Shown piece after piece: positions 45,082-56,700 of a stretch of DNA of 64,000 nucleotides (the stretch's first letter is position 1; every line of letters begins with the position of its first letter). A program made the translations under genes and the position numbers. The stretch is from Callorhinus ursinus. Taxonomy: Eukaryota; Chordata; Mammalia; Carnivora; Otariidae. The notes beneath the pieces were generated by a model. That model had not been told where the DNA came from. It did not search any database and saw only the letters and a program-made list of their open reading frames with translations. The stretch lies in the NCBI RefSeq assembly GCF_003265705.1, contig NW_020313045.1, positions 1,890,115 through 1,954,114 on the forward strand, given 5' to 3'.

Positions 45082-45521
45082 TAATGTGTTATTTTTAATT
45101 GCAAGAGGAATATAAATGTATAAAAGACTCAAACAATACTAAAGAGCATAATGGCAAAATGCTTCCATTCTGATTCTGAAACCACTGATACTCTAGGTAT
45201 TTTTATGCACCTATAAATGTACATATATAATCACGTATATGTGCTTATATACTATATACATGCATACATATACCCCCCACTCGCACACACATAAGCAGGT
45301 GTACGAACACTGAAGTATTCTATGCACCTGCTTCTGAATGTTTGTTCCATGCACTCAGCAGTCTCTCCCAGGCATTCTTCTGGGTTGGCACCTTCACGAT
45401 GTCATGAGCACCTCCTGAAATTTTGCGCCCTAGAAAGCTCCTTCTGCCCACCCCAGTTCCCGGCCCTGCTTCGCACACATCTTATGTAATCCTCAGAGGG
45501 AGTCTGTGTTGTAGGACAGTA
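45082..45521. other. Non-coding DNA, no gene recognised
   Basis: AT-rich (TATATA/CATACA) tract at 45210-45275. Nothing else recognised. Confidence 0.4.
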
Positions 45522-46077
45522 TAGTTGACCCTTGAACAACGCTGGTGGAGGGAGTGGGAGGGGCACTGACTACACCCTCCCGCACAGTCGAAAATTCAAG
45601 TATAAGTTTGACTCCCCAGGAACGTCACTACTAATAGCCTACTGTTGAATGAAGCCTTACCTCTAGCAGTCGATAACACATATTTTGTATGTGACATGAA
45701 TTCTCTACTGTCTTCTTACAATAAAGGAAGCTAGAGAAAAGAAAACGTCCTTAAGAAACTCATAAGGAGGACGCCTGGGTGGCTCAGTCTGTTAAGCGTC
45801 GGCCTTCAGCTCAGGTCATGATCTCAGGGTCCTGGGATCGAGCCCCGCATCAGGCTCCCTCCTCAGCGGGGAGTCTGCTTCTCCCTCTCCCACTCCCCCA
45901 CAACTCCTGGGCGCTCTCTCTTTCTCGCAAAAATAAATTTAAAAATCTTTAATTAAAAAAAAAGAAAATCATAAGGAAGAGAAAATATATTTGCAGTCCT
46001 CTACTGTCTGTATCAGAAAAAACCCACATATAAGTGCTCCTGCACAGTTCAAAGCCATGCTGTTCAAGGGTCAACTG
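45522..46077 (+). mobile_element. Tigger/mariner-type DNA transposon remnant, split by a SINE
   Basis: The terminal inverted repeats AGTTGACCCTTGAACAACGC (left) and GCTGTTCAAGGGTCAACT (right) are plain to see, flanked by TA-containing target sequence. No transposase is present. The SINE at 45769-45962 is inside. Confidence 0.75.
45769..45962 (+). mobile_element. Carnivore tRNA-derived SINE (SINEC type)
   Basis: GACGCCTGGGTGGCTCAGTC head and A-rich tail. Target copies AACTCATAAGGAGG and AAATCATAAGGAAG flank it. Confidence 0.95.
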
Positions 46078-46240
46078 CATTATTAGGATGATGATCTCCA
46101 TGTCACAAATGGGACAACGGAGGCGCAGCAAGGTAAAGGGATTTGCCCAGCTTGAGTCCAGACTGAACCCCAGGCTGTATGGACAACTCCTAAGTTGTGC
46201 TCTGAACCACAGGGCTCTGTTGGATTCTTCTAAGGTCCGG
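46078..46240 (-). repeat. MIR SINE remnant
   Basis: TCACAAATGGGACAACGGAG and AAAGGGATTTGCCCAGCTTG resemble inverted MIR. Confidence 0.5.
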
Positions 46241-47589
46241 TAGTCGCACCAATGAGGCCCACACCTGTCAGACGGCTCTGCGGCAGGTCCCTGGGAAGAG
46301 CCCCAGGGCCAGGACACACCCAGGGAGGAAGGACTCAGGTGGCATTTGAGATGAAACACGAAGGACGGCTAGGATTACAACAGGGGGCGTTTTGGGGATG
46401 GGGGGGCTTGCCCAGGGGAGGAAACAGGAGGTACCAGGGCCTGGAGGTGGGAAAGGACAGGAGCTGGTCCAGGAGCTGGTCCAGGACAGGTCAGGTTTGG
46501 CTAGACGTGGTCAAGGGCACAGAAGAGAGTGGGGGGAGGCACCAGATGAAAGGCGAGCCGACGCAGGGGTCCGCCTGGGCAGGGTGGGCGGGCTTCACCC
46601 TGTTGTGCGTGGGGGCAAGATGACTTCTCTTGGGGCTCAAGTGAGAACCAGGCCACCCTGTGCATGCAGCCGCCCACATCTTGGGGCCTCGGCCGGGAGC
46701 AGGCCTTTGCCTTTCCTCCCTGGAGAAACAGCGGGAGAAGCAGATGAGGCCCCCTCGGGCTGCTTGCATCTCTATTATATTTTGGCACAAAAGCCCTCAG
46801 CTCTAAAGCATGACCCAGAAAGTTCTCGTGAGTCCTGGGGCACGGGCTGAGCCCCTAGGGTGCACCTGGGAGGTGGTACAGCAGGGGTGGGTTTCTGGGT
46901 TCTGAGGGAGGTCAGGGCGTGCCCCCTGCATGTGATGACAGAAAACGACCCCTCTCCTTCCTTACCGTCCACGGAAAGACCCCCTCATTTCTGCCATCTT
47001 CAGGAGCACGAGAACCTCGGCGGAGGGAGACTGGAATGCCCAGGTTGTAGGAAAGCAGGCTCTTTCTCAATTATTTGTGTCCAGACTGCCCTTTCTGTGG
47101 ATCATCTGTGGAAAATTGTTAATCCCTTAATGGGCTCCAGAGCCACCCAGCTTGTTTTGCTGCTAACCCCCATCGTGTACTCGGGGCGGGCTCCCAGAGC
47201 GTCTGTCTGGCCTCTCCTTTGAGATCCGCAGGCTCAGCCCAGAGAAGAGTGTCAGGGCGTGGGTTGAAGCAGCTGGGTTCGCAGCTCAGCCTCACACTAA
47301 TAGCTTCACCCCAGGGCCTCCCCTCTGCCCACTCGACTACCTCACGGCCCTTCCCAGGCCGGCCTCCAGCTGGAGGCTCCATCGGAGGAGGCCGGCCTTG
47401 CCCACTACTGTGGCCTCACGGCCTGGGAGGTAGGAGGTGCTTGGTAAATTACTAGAAGAGATGCATTTTTCTAATGGGGCCTTTGCCCCGTCCCCCCGGC
47501 ACTTGATGCCTCTGTCACCTGACGAAGACCTCAGGCCTCTCGTGGGCATATACAGCCAACTGAGTTTTTCCAGGAACTCCCAACAACCG
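46241..47589. other. Non-coding DNA, no gene recognised
   Basis: Short tandem copies of AGGAGCTGGTCC lie at about 46460-46482. Overlapping open frames on both strands at 46250-46850 show no known family. Confidence 0.4.
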
Positions 47590-48235
47590 TTTCTCCTTTA
47601 TTATAGAAAAATACATGTAACATAAAACTTACCATTTTACCCATTCTAAAGTGCACACAATTCAGTGACTCTGGAATATTCACAGTGTTACACAGCCATC
47701 TCCACAACCTAGGTTCCAGAATATTTTCGTCACTGTCCCCCACCCCCCCAAAAAAACCCCTGAAGTCATGAAGCCCTCACCCCTAGCCCTAGGCAACCAC
47801 AAATCCACTTTTCTGTCTGTATGGAGTTGACTTTTCTGGACACTGCATATAAAGGGAATGCTACATTCTGTGACTTTTTGCAACAGGCTTCTTGCACTGA
47901 GCATACCGTTTTCAAGGTTCACCTTTGTCATAGTGTGTACCAGCACTTTGTGGCCAAATCCACGGCATGGATATACCAAAAGTTGCTAATCCATCCATCC
48001 ACTGGAGGACATTCGAGTTGTTTCTACGCTGTAGCTATTGCGAATGCTGCCATGAGCTTTCGTGTACAAGTTTTTGTTTGAATATTTATTCAGTTCTTTC
48101 GGGTAGACACTCGGGAGTGGAATTGCGGGGCCATATGGTAATTCTATGTTTAGTTCAGTGGGGGAACTGCTAAAGTCAATTGCCACTTTTTCCCAAAACA
48201 CATACATAGTTATAAGGTATTCAGAAAATGCCTGG
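47590..48235 (-). mobile_element. Old LINE-1 3' fragment
   Basis: Read inverted, TACCATTTTACCCATTCTAA, AACCACAAATCCACTTTTCT, ATCCATCCATCCACTGGAGG and GGGGCCATATGGTAATTCTA follow the LINE-1 3' end. Confidence 0.75.
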
Positions 48236-48329
48236 GCAGCAAAGCAAAAGTTAAATTGACCCAGAGTCCTGGCAGTTGTCAACTTTCCTGAACATTTCCC
48301 ACCAGGATTCTTGAGAATGCTTTAGATAT

Positions 48330-48551
48330 GGGTCACCTGGGTGGCTCAGTCGGTTAAGTGTCTGCCTTTCCGCTCAGGTCATGATCCTGGGGTCCTGGGA
48401 TCAAGCCCCGCGTGGGGTTCCCTGCTCAGTGGGGAGTCTGCTTCTCCCTCTCCCTCTGCCCCTCCACACCCACTGGTGCTCTTTCTCTCACACATCCTCT
48501 CTCTCTCTCTCACTCTATCAAATAAATCAATAAAATCTCAAAAAAAAAAAG
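48330..48551 (+). mobile_element. Carnivore tRNA-derived SINE (SINEC type)
   Basis: GGTCACCTGGGTGGCTCAGT head, AAATAAATCAATAAAATCTC tail. Target copies GAATGCTTAGA-like and GAATGCCTAGA flank it. Confidence 0.94.
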
Positions 48552-49319
48552 GAATGCCTAGACACATATTAGTATACCTTCCATTGAAAAGTTTTTACAA
48601 AGATAAAAATGCCGCCTAATGCCACCTTCTTGGTGACAAGCCTATTTAAAAGTGCAACAGCAGCACCCCCTTCTTCTCTTCCTTGATTTTGCTTACCGTC
48701 CAAGCTAGCCCTTACACTCATCTTCCTTATCTCAAGAGTGCTTACCCTAAACCCTGTGAACGCTGGGGTTGCCAACTGTTTTGCTCACTGCCCTGCCCGC
48801 AGTAGGGATGCCGTTAGTATCTGCCGAATAAATTCATATTCATGAATAAAGGAAAACGCGGCGGCCAAGTTAAGAGTGAAGCAATATTTTACATGTGTTT
48901 GCCCAAGTGCGGCAGAAATGGTCATGTACTATTCCCCGCTGGTGACCAGCCACCCTGGACATCCCTCTGCAGCCGTCTTCCTTCTTATGAAGAAGAAGGA
49001 TAGGCAGGCCTTCCCCCGGGGAATGAATGTCGCCCCCCTGGGAATTCCGTCAGCTAGGACCAAGTCCTTGCCTGCCCTTGACCATTCTGAGCTCTCTTTT
49101 GCAAGGAGGCCCTGCTCATTTCCATCCCAGACTCCCGGAGAGGCCTGAAAAAGACAGTCCTGAAAAATCCCCTCACAGCCCAGAGCCCATTTGGTCCTAA
49201 TTTCAGGACGGATTTCTTCCGAACTCCAACCAAAGTCAAGGGTCCCCAAGGGAGACCATGTCTCTGACTCCACCTTCCTGTCCAGGTCAGAGCAATTCTG
49301 CCGGCCACCTTGTCACGAG
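48552..49319. other. Non-coding DNA, no gene recognised
   Basis: An L2/MIR-tail-like stretch (GTAGGGATGCCGTTAGTATC) lies near 48801. Nothing else recognised. Confidence 0.4.
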
Positions 49320-49615
49320 CCTGCTGTGCTTTTACAATTAGTTACAGATGATGGCAATTAGAGGCCGAATCTCCCTGGCTCCTGGTAGAATATTGAGACA
49401 GGGCTACAGCTATTTTAAGATTTTAAGCAGATTTATACTTAGTGCTTCAAAGACGGCCAGCCAGCAAGGAAAATATGGTAACTGTTGCTTTAAATTATAG
49501 CTATCATTACTTCAAAAGGAGATTCAATCAGAAACCACTGAAGACTAAAACTATTTACATCTCCTGACACTTAAAAGCAAGCGAGCAATTTTAGCCTGTC
49601 AGCCTTGGACATGTT
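49320..49615. promoter_or_regulatory. Candidate conserved non-coding element
   Basis: Transposon-free AT-rich segment with ACAATTAGTTACAGATGATG, GGCAATTAGAG, TTTAAATTATAGC and CATTACTTCAAAAG. It is bounded on both sides by CpG-poor ordinary DNA. Conservation is untested. Confidence 0.4.
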
Positions 49616-50004
49616 GGCTACAAAGAGAGAGGTACCTCACTGGCCCGCGAAGGAAAACATTTTCAAGGGAGCAGGAACGGAGAAGAGCTCTGGGGGGGTC
49701 CTCCCACTTGCCTCCATCTCTCTCCCACGCTCCAGGAGGAATTCAGGGTCTGGGGGCACACAGCTCAGCCCAGGTCTGCAGGCAACAGTCTCCAGACCGC
49801 TGGAAAACCCGGCTCTCCCCGAGGCAGGGGCACTGCCCTTTTCTGTCTGGCCTCTGGCCTTCGGTCCCTGCCCTGGGGAAATCCTGTCTCATCCCATTAA
49901 TACAAGTCCCAGGATAGGACGGTCCCCTGCTTCTTCCGGGTGAACCTGTGAGGACCGGACAGGAGGGCTGGGTTATGTGTCAGTCAGAATCAGAACTGGA
50001 GACA
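49616..50004. other. Non-coding DNA, no gene recognised
   Basis: Nothing recognised. Confidence 0.4.
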
Positions 50005-50205
50005 GGGCTCAGAAGCATGGGCGTTGGAGACAGACTTCTCCGGGGTAGAATGTGGACCATTTCATTTACTAGCTGTGTGACCTCGGACAGGCCACTTAAC
50101 CGCTCTATGACTCAGCTTCCTCATCTGGAAAACTGGGGTATTCCACAGGATTTCTGAGAAGCTTAAACGAGATGGTGTGCACAAAGCATTTTCTTAGTGA
50201 GGATA
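50005..50205 (+). repeat. MIR SINE remnant
   Basis: TTTACTAGCTGTGTGACCTC, ACAGGCCACTTAACCGCTCT and CAGCTTCCTCATCTGGAAAA match MIR in order. Confidence 0.8.
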
Positions 50206-50849
50206 GCGCGAGATGTGCTAATGAAGAACCCCACCATTTCAGCATCGTGACGCAGTGAGATTTACTTCTCACTCGTACGACAATTCAAGGCAGGTGTTTC
50301 TAGTCTATAGGCCGTTTTTGCCCCTTTGATGACCTGCGGATTCAGGATCCGTCCATCCTGTGGCTCGACCATCTCCTAGGGGTTCAGAGTCGTCCGTTTC
50401 TGGTCTCAGGAAGGGCAAGAGGCAGTGTGCCCAGGGCGGAGGACGTATCTTGGAAGATGAGTGAAGGTAGCAGTCGCCTTGCCCTGTGGGTCACTCCCTC
50501 TGAGAAGCCCCCCTTTCCCTCCCAGTCCCAGTTAGGGGTCCTCCCTACATGCTTCCCTAGCACCTGTCTTTCTCCATATCAGCCACATCCACTGGAATGT
50601 CATTTCGCAGGACGAGCCGGGGCCTCTGTGCTCATAGCCAAATTCCAGAGGCACTTAGCATCTGGTACACAAGAGGGGTTCAAATGATGTTTGCTGGAAG
50701 AATTTAAGAGTAAAACCCAGAACCTTGCTGCATTCCTGCGCACGGCAGATGCAGACTAGTGAATGGTACTTAGCAGGTGATCAGTAAACGTTCCTAGCTG
50801 GTAAATTTAGAAAAAGGCTACGCGGGCATTTGCCATACTAGAGGCTAAC
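50206..50849. other. Non-coding DNA, no gene recognised
   Basis: Nothing recognised. Confidence 0.4.
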
Positions 50850-50935
50850 TCTGGCCCATGGGCCAAATTCAGCCCACCACCTGTTTTTTTGCAAATAAAG
50901 TTTTATTGGAACATAGACAACCCCCCCCCCCCCGC
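50850..50935 (-). mobile_element. hAT DNA transposon fragment, same family as 11197-11412
   Basis: GGCCCATGGGCCAAATTCAG and AATAAAGTTTTATTGGAACA match the inverted copy of that element. A run of 13 C follows at 50921-50933. Confidence 0.6.
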
Positions 50936-51074
50936 AATCTGGACGCGAGGAGGGCTGAAAATATAGTCCCTGGGTGGGCTTCTGCCTCCCAGGGGTAACT
51001 CCTCACAGGAAGAGCTCAAGTGTTGGGTGGACAAATGGCTGTCACCCGCCATGAACACTTAGTATACTGTTTTT

Positions 51075-51215
51075 CATTAACATTAATAGTATTTTACTTA
51101 CTGGTGTTTTAATGCAGCCTTCCAGTTGCACAAATGAGATCCAGGGAGACGGGTGACTTACTCAAGGTTACAGCTGGTGACCGGCAGAATGAGGATTAGA
51201 ACAAAAGTCTCCTGG
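51075..51215 (-). repeat. MIR SINE remnant
   Basis: CACAAATGAGATCCAGGGAG and GGGTGACTTACTCAAGGTTA match inverted MIR. Confidence 0.5.
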
Positions 51216-52139
51216 CCTCTGACCCACCCTGGGAGCTAGGAGAAAGAATAAGAAGTTTCTACTGTGGGCTTTTTGCTTTAGACAGGCAGGGACCTTGGAA
51301 GTTCCACTCCCTAGATTTTAGGAAGCCAACGTTTCAGGGTGGCTGGCCGTTTTGCAGGATGGAGGAAGGTCAGCTTTACTTTTTTCCCTGGGTTCTGGAA
51401 CCAGACCTTCCCAACCTGCACAGCTCATCTGGAACCCCCAGCCCAGCAGCACCTGCCCCCACCACCTACGCACTCCAGACCCTTTTTCCGGCAAGAAGGA
51501 GCCACGGCAGGTACCGTGGCTGGGCTGAGGCCGGTGTTCTCCAGGTGAGAGTTGGTGCCTGCCCATCCCTGGTGAGAGGGTATTAGAAAAAGACACCTTC
51601 TCCCTGCCCTGACCCATGGCTCACTCTGCCTCCATCCTATCCTGGCCTCAACCCAGTCCCTCCCTTGCCGGACAGGCCTCGGGTGGCCTAAGTAGGCACG
51701 CACAGGCTGCGTAACCTGAAGGACAGCGAGGGTGGGGCCCGTGGTGGCACAAGAGCGAGTTAGATTCTCGGTTACCTGCTCAACTCACCCTCCTCTCTAG
51801 GTTGCTGCTTGCCTTCATCCATCATGGTGACGGTGTCACCCATTCTAGTCACTGTGTGTATGTCTTGTCTAGTGGATCTTTGTTGAATTTTCAACCTCCC
51901 AGAATACCTTCCATCATCTTTTAATAACACAACCTGTTCACCTTTGTGTGCATTACTTCTCCCCCACTGTGCATAGTGCTGGTGGGACTGTCAGGAGGCC
52001 CCACCCTCCCCTGCCCAGTGGTTGTGCATATGACCCCAGCTCACCCAACCAGACTCTTCCCTGGGACCCTGGATCTTGATGGAGTCCCAGATGGGAGGAA
52101 AAAAGGGGACAGCTGGAGCAGTGGGGGAAGCCTGACCCC

Positions 52140-52140
<1 letters not shown>
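51216..52140. other. Non-coding DNA, no gene recognised
   Basis: Nothing recognised. Confidence 0.4.

Positions 52141-52187
<47 letters not shown>
52141..52187. repeat. (CA)n microsatellite
   Basis: About 23 uninterrupted CA units. Confidence 0.95.
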
Positions 52188-52189
<2 letters not shown>

Positions 52190-52334
52190 CATCCAAATCC
52201 TACAGCACCTGGAACTCCTCCCTGCCTTATCTCTTCAACTAGACCTTTACTTCCTTGAGATCAAAAAGAATATCTTAGACTTCTGGATGTTTCTCTCCCC
52301 CAGCAGGACCTGCAAAGCAGGGAAGGAGGAGGTA

Positions 52335-52505
52335 GGAGCCCCAGCTTCAGGGCCAAGACGACGTGCTGCCTTGAGCAAGTGCCTACAGCTCTCCGGCCTT
52401 CTCTCCTCATCTCTAACTGATCCATGGAGCTGTTCTGAGGATCAAATGGGAAAACATAAATAAATAATAATGCATTAAAAGGGGTTAATGCTGTTATCAG
52501 AATTA
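52335..52505 (+). repeat. MIR SINE remnant
   Basis: CTTGAGCAAGTGCCTACAGC and TTCTGAGGATCAAATGGGAA match MIR. Confidence 0.5.
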
Positions 52506-54089
52506 TTATTGACACTCAGGCCTGAAGGCAAACACACGACTTTTAGTTTTAAAATGGATTCTGTTCTTTTCCAAGGGATGGTTGTATCAAGGAAGGTTTT
52601 AATAAGAACCCAAAACTCAGAGAACCATTCCCCCAACAAATTCTCAGCACCTCCTGCCCGCCAGGCACCTCCCTGGGGGCTTCTAAATAAGCTTTCTGGA
52701 AGCCAGAAGATACAAGCAACAGATGAGTCCCTTTCAGTTCCAGATTTTTTTCAAGAATGAGGAGTGTAGCAGAGAGACCCCATTTTCTAAGTGGGTGTGG
52801 TTGGTCACCTATTTTTCTGATGGGACTCCTTCATTCTCATGGGAACGCCCCCTCGGGCTATAAGGTGGGGCTTAAACTCAAGGAAGCCTCACCTTCTGGC
52901 TGTTTTCTGGCAGAGGAGTGTCACTGTGGCGTCCTTAGATGTCCCTTTCAAGCAGCCATCGGTCCCCAGAAGGAACCAAGCCAAGGGTGAGACCCCAGGT
53001 TGACCAACATACCGGTTCCTACCCACATAGCTCAGGGCCCTTGGGGACAAACGCAGATACGGAGCCATGGCAGGCAGGGAAGACGGTTTCCCAAACAAGA
53101 GGGCTGTGGGTAGAACCTGACAGTGCTGGGCTCCCGTGGGCCCCGGTCCCTCAAAGCTGCTCCCCCACTCTTTTCTCCCTGTTCTGTGGCCCAGAAGGTT
53201 GATTCAAATGGGACCTTTTTGATCCCAAGCCCTCCCTGCTCAGCTCTCCCTCTAACCCCCAGCTTACAGGAGACTGGGGTCAATAGGGAGCCCAGCAGGG
53301 GACTAGAGGGAAGGAGGCAGAGAGGAAAGGAGGGGAATGAGTTGGGGCATTTATTCTCCAGCTCCTCCCTGTGGGGCACCTGAGACAGGCTGGGGGCCTC
53401 AGCAGGTGGCTCAATTGTACAGATAGGCCCTTCCTATAGGATTCTCTCATCTGGTTTCTGATAACTGCTCCCTCCCCTTGTCCCTTTGGGCCAAGAGGAG
53501 CCACAGCTCCGCTGTCATTCCTTGCGTTTCTCTGCGTCCTGCCCCTATCTTTGCAGATAGTGCCTTTTGAAGGCCTCCTCGAATGATCCTGACTGTTAGC
53601 TGCTGCAGGCCTGACCTGGTAGCAAACACTGCCAGCCCTCCCCAGACCCCGTTTTCCATCAGCCTCCATGACTGGCACAGCCCCCCCAACCTCATCAGAG
53701 ATATGGTTGTGAAATAGCCCCCCTCAGGAAGGGCTTGGGGAGACCCAAGGAACCTCACCCCTGCCAGGTGGGCAGGAACCCCAGGCATTCAAGGAAAGCC
53801 CACTCTACAAGTAGCAGATAAGCATGGATCTTTCTAGGCAAGATGCTGTGAGTGTTTCTGCCACAGTGAATCCTGGGGTGGGGCGGGGTAAGAAGCGTTG
53901 AAGGAGACGAGCCCTTACGTCATCTTCTAACTACCCCAGGGAATTCTGTTTCCAAGCGATCATAAAATACCCTCCTAATTTAGGAGGGACTGGTGACAAA
54001 AGATGTTGCACCACCATGAGCACTTTGCAGGAGACAGTCCTCGTGATAAGTCGCGGAGGCTTAAAAGGTTGCTGACATTTTCCGTTATG
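52506..54089. other. Non-coding DNA, no gene recognised
   Basis: Repeat-poor. Open frames at 52890-53790 on both strands show no known family. Confidence 0.4.
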
Positions 54090-54310
54090 TATCTTTTCAT
54101 TAGAGGTAACTATCACTTTAAGCAAATTGTTTCAGGGCCTGGAATGTAGCAATAAGTGATCTAATTAGTGTAGGTTGTAATTTAGGAAGGTTCATTATGT
54201 CACAGACATTATGACTCCTGGGTATTACTAAAGGACTCATTTGTAGCCCTTGAAATGATTTTCTCATGAACACACATAATGTCACCCATCGAACTAGCAT
54301 GGAGACTTAA
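54090..54310. promoter_or_regulatory. Candidate conserved non-coding element
   Basis: Transposon-free AT-rich segment with AGTGATCTAATTAGTGTAGG, TTGTAATTTAGG, ATTATGTCACAGACATTATG and TATCACTTTAAG. TAAT and T-box-like sites suggest a developmental enhancer. Confidence 0.35.
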
Positions 54311-54596
54311 GATGACTGGACGGATCTGAAACGCCAGCTTTTGGGGGAACTAGGTAGTGGGAATAAACAAGGGAACAGATAGTAAAAGGAAAACCCAGTT
54401 TCGACAAGAGCAGCATGTGACCCTTCAACTCTGCCACCCAATGTCAAATACATCACTTAGGACAAATGCGACATTCAGTGTGAACAAAGAAGCCTCTGCC
54501 ATCTAAATATTTTAGCCCTCGTGGAGCGAGAAAGTCTGAGAAATGGCTGGCTTTGAGTTTTTGTCATTTTCTTTTGTATCCTCAATCTCCCCCTCC

Positions 54597-54621
54597 AAAA
54601 GAAAGAAAGAAAGAAAGAAAG
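54597..54621. repeat. (GAAA)n microsatellite
   Basis: Six units of GAAA. Confidence 0.85.
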
Positions 54622-54641
54622 CACACCTGTGCTATCCACAG

Positions 54642-54690
54642 GTGTGGATATCCACACAATAAACATGTGTGGATATCCACAAAAATAAAA
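54642..54690. repeat. Two tandem copies of a perfect palindrome GTGTGGATATCCACAC-type
   Basis: The first copy (54642-54657) is a perfect 16-bp palindrome. The second (54668-54681) keeps 14 bp. Each is followed by an A-rich AATAAAC-type spacer, giving a period of about 25 bp. Confidence 0.85.
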
Positions 54691-54719
54691 CATGCTGTCA
54701 GCTGAACCACCAACTTGGA

Positions 54720-54960
54720 ATTGTGTTCCTGGGGCGAGGCAGAGGCTAGCCAGTTGCTGTCTGCCTACCCTTTTCCCCTTTCCTCCTGGGCACCCAGGTA
54801 GACTACATTTCCCAGCCTCCCTTGCAGTTAGGGTGGCCATGTGACCGAGTTCTGGCCAATGGGAGGTGGTCAGAATTGATGTGCTTCGCTGCCAGGCCAG
54901 GTGCATCAAACCTTAGCATGATGCTCCACGTTTTCTCTTGCCTCCGCTTGCTGTCAGAAG
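54720..54960 (+). repeat. Old interspersed repeat, family not assigned
   Basis: CTACATTTCCCAGCCTCCCT, TGCAGTTAGGGTGGCCATGT and GAGTTCTGGCCAATGGGAGG form a motif common in mammalian genomes. A related copy is at 59640-59992. Confidence 0.45.
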
Positions 54961-55104
54961 GCAAATAATGGGGGAGAAGGATTCAGCAGGTGCAGGGGAT
55001 GAGAGAACCACCAGATGGAAAGAACCTGGACTCTGAATGACTTGGGGGAGACAGTCTCCTCCTACCCACTGTCAGTGGGACAGGTCATGTATGAAAATGG
55101 CGGT

Positions 55105-55616
55105 TAACAATAGCCAAACTGTGGAAAGAGCCGAGATGCCCTTCAACAGAGGAATGGATAAAGAAGATGTGGTCCATATATACAATGGAATATTACTCAG
55201 TCATTAGAAAGGATGAATACCCAAATTTTACAACAACATGGATGGGACTGGAGATTATGCTAAGTGAAATAGGTCAGGCAGAGAAAGTCAATTATGGCTT
55301 CACTTATTTGTGGAACATAAGGAATAACATGAAGGACATTAGGAGAAGGAAGGGAAAACTGAAGAGGGGGAATCGGAGGGAGAGACGAACCATGAGAGAC
55401 TATGGACACCGAAAAACAAACTGAGGGTTCTAGAGGGGAGGGGGGTGGGGGGATGGGTTAGCCCGGTGATGGGTATTAAGGAGGGCACGTATTACATGGA
55501 GCACTGGGTGTTATATGAAAACAATGAATCATGGTACACTACATCAAAAACTAATGATGTATTGTATGGGGACTAACATAATAAAATTAAATTAAATTTT
55601 AAAAAAAGGAAAAAAA
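55105..55616 (+). mobile_element. 5'-truncated carnivore LINE-1 with target-site duplication
   Basis: It begins AATAGCCAAACTGTGGAAAG, contains the end of the ORF2-type region (WSIYTMEYYSVIRKDEYPNF in frame at 55167-) and a G-rich then AATAAAATTAAATT 3' end. Flanking copies AATGGCGGTTA and AACGGTGGTTA mark the site. The young look contrasts with the other LINE fragments. Confidence 0.88.
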
Positions 55617-55629
55617 GGAAACGGTGGTT

Positions 55630-56289
55630 AGACCACACTCATCCATGTCTATGGGGGTCCCCATTAAATCTGGGCTCCTCGGCCCCTCCAGCTAAGATCT
55701 TGAGCGGCTCTTTGTGTTGTAAGAGCCATGACATTCTTTTCCCGGCTTCTAAATATGTTTTAAAGAGTTACAGAAACTTACCAACTTCCAAAACTTTCAA
55801 CTTACAAACATCCACAGACAGGAACAAAGCCGGGGACCAGAGTAAAACACAGTCAGACTTGCTTCCCGGGAACAATAGTTGTTTACGGGGCACCAGTGAG
55901 TTGAGTTGCTTTGCTTCCAATTGGATAGGAACCAATGGTCGGGGCTAGAGAGATGCACTGTTCTGATGGTCCAGGCCTGGGTCCCATGACAGGTGAGAAC
56001 TAGAGGGATCAATTACACACACATGCAGACGAGAAAACTAAGAAGAAACCTCCAGGGGCTTCGCCAAGATCAAACAGCTAGGAAGGGCAATAGAAGGAAC
56101 CCTGTTCCCTTATTTCTGCTTTCTCCCCATCAACCATGTGGCCGCACAGGACAGCATGTCCACAGGGCATCTGTTTTTGGTAGGATGACCCTCAAACTGC
56201 GGTCAGCAACTGCGGATAATTATAACCACAGAGGAACCACGTTCCCTAATGCATGGGCCATAAACCCATCAGTTGTCTGGAGGCCACAG
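55630..56289. other. Non-coding DNA, no gene recognised
   Basis: A weak MIR-like stretch lies at 56025-56100. Nothing else recognised. Confidence 0.4.
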
Positions 56290-56700
56290 AGGGATTTATA
56301 AAAGGCCATTCATCTAATTAATAATTGGTCCGCTGCCAACTTAAGTGGTTTGGTGCTGTTAACTGTAAGTATATGTTTAATGTAAGGAACCTACTCCCAT
56401 TAGCTGTCTTCTCTTTTAAAATATGGCCTGGTGAGGGGCTGAGATTCCACACGCTGAATCATCTGGCACTCACTGGCCTCTTAAGAGGTTACCTATTTGG
56501 CCAAGTTTATTTCCCACACCGCGCTCCAAAGGACCAAGCCTATCTTTCACGGAGTAGATGTTGAGGGAAAAATCCCGTCAACGGCGGGCTTGTCCTTTGG
56601 TACTTTTCTGGGGTTCCAGGCCTACCTGTGTCAACGTCTGGCTCACAGCACGCAGAGCCCCATGGGGACCAAGGTCTTCCGCATGACAGTGTGACCCACA
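56290..56700. promoter_or_regulatory. Candidate conserved non-coding element
   Basis: CATTCATCTAATTAATAATT and GGTGCTGTTAACTGTAAG lie in a transposon-free block. The first 110 bases are the stronger part. Confidence 0.3.

Noticed and set aside
55167..55424. 85-codon frame resembling the LINE-1 ORF2 end
   Set aside because: It is part of a 5'-truncated LINE-1 and cannot be an independent gene.
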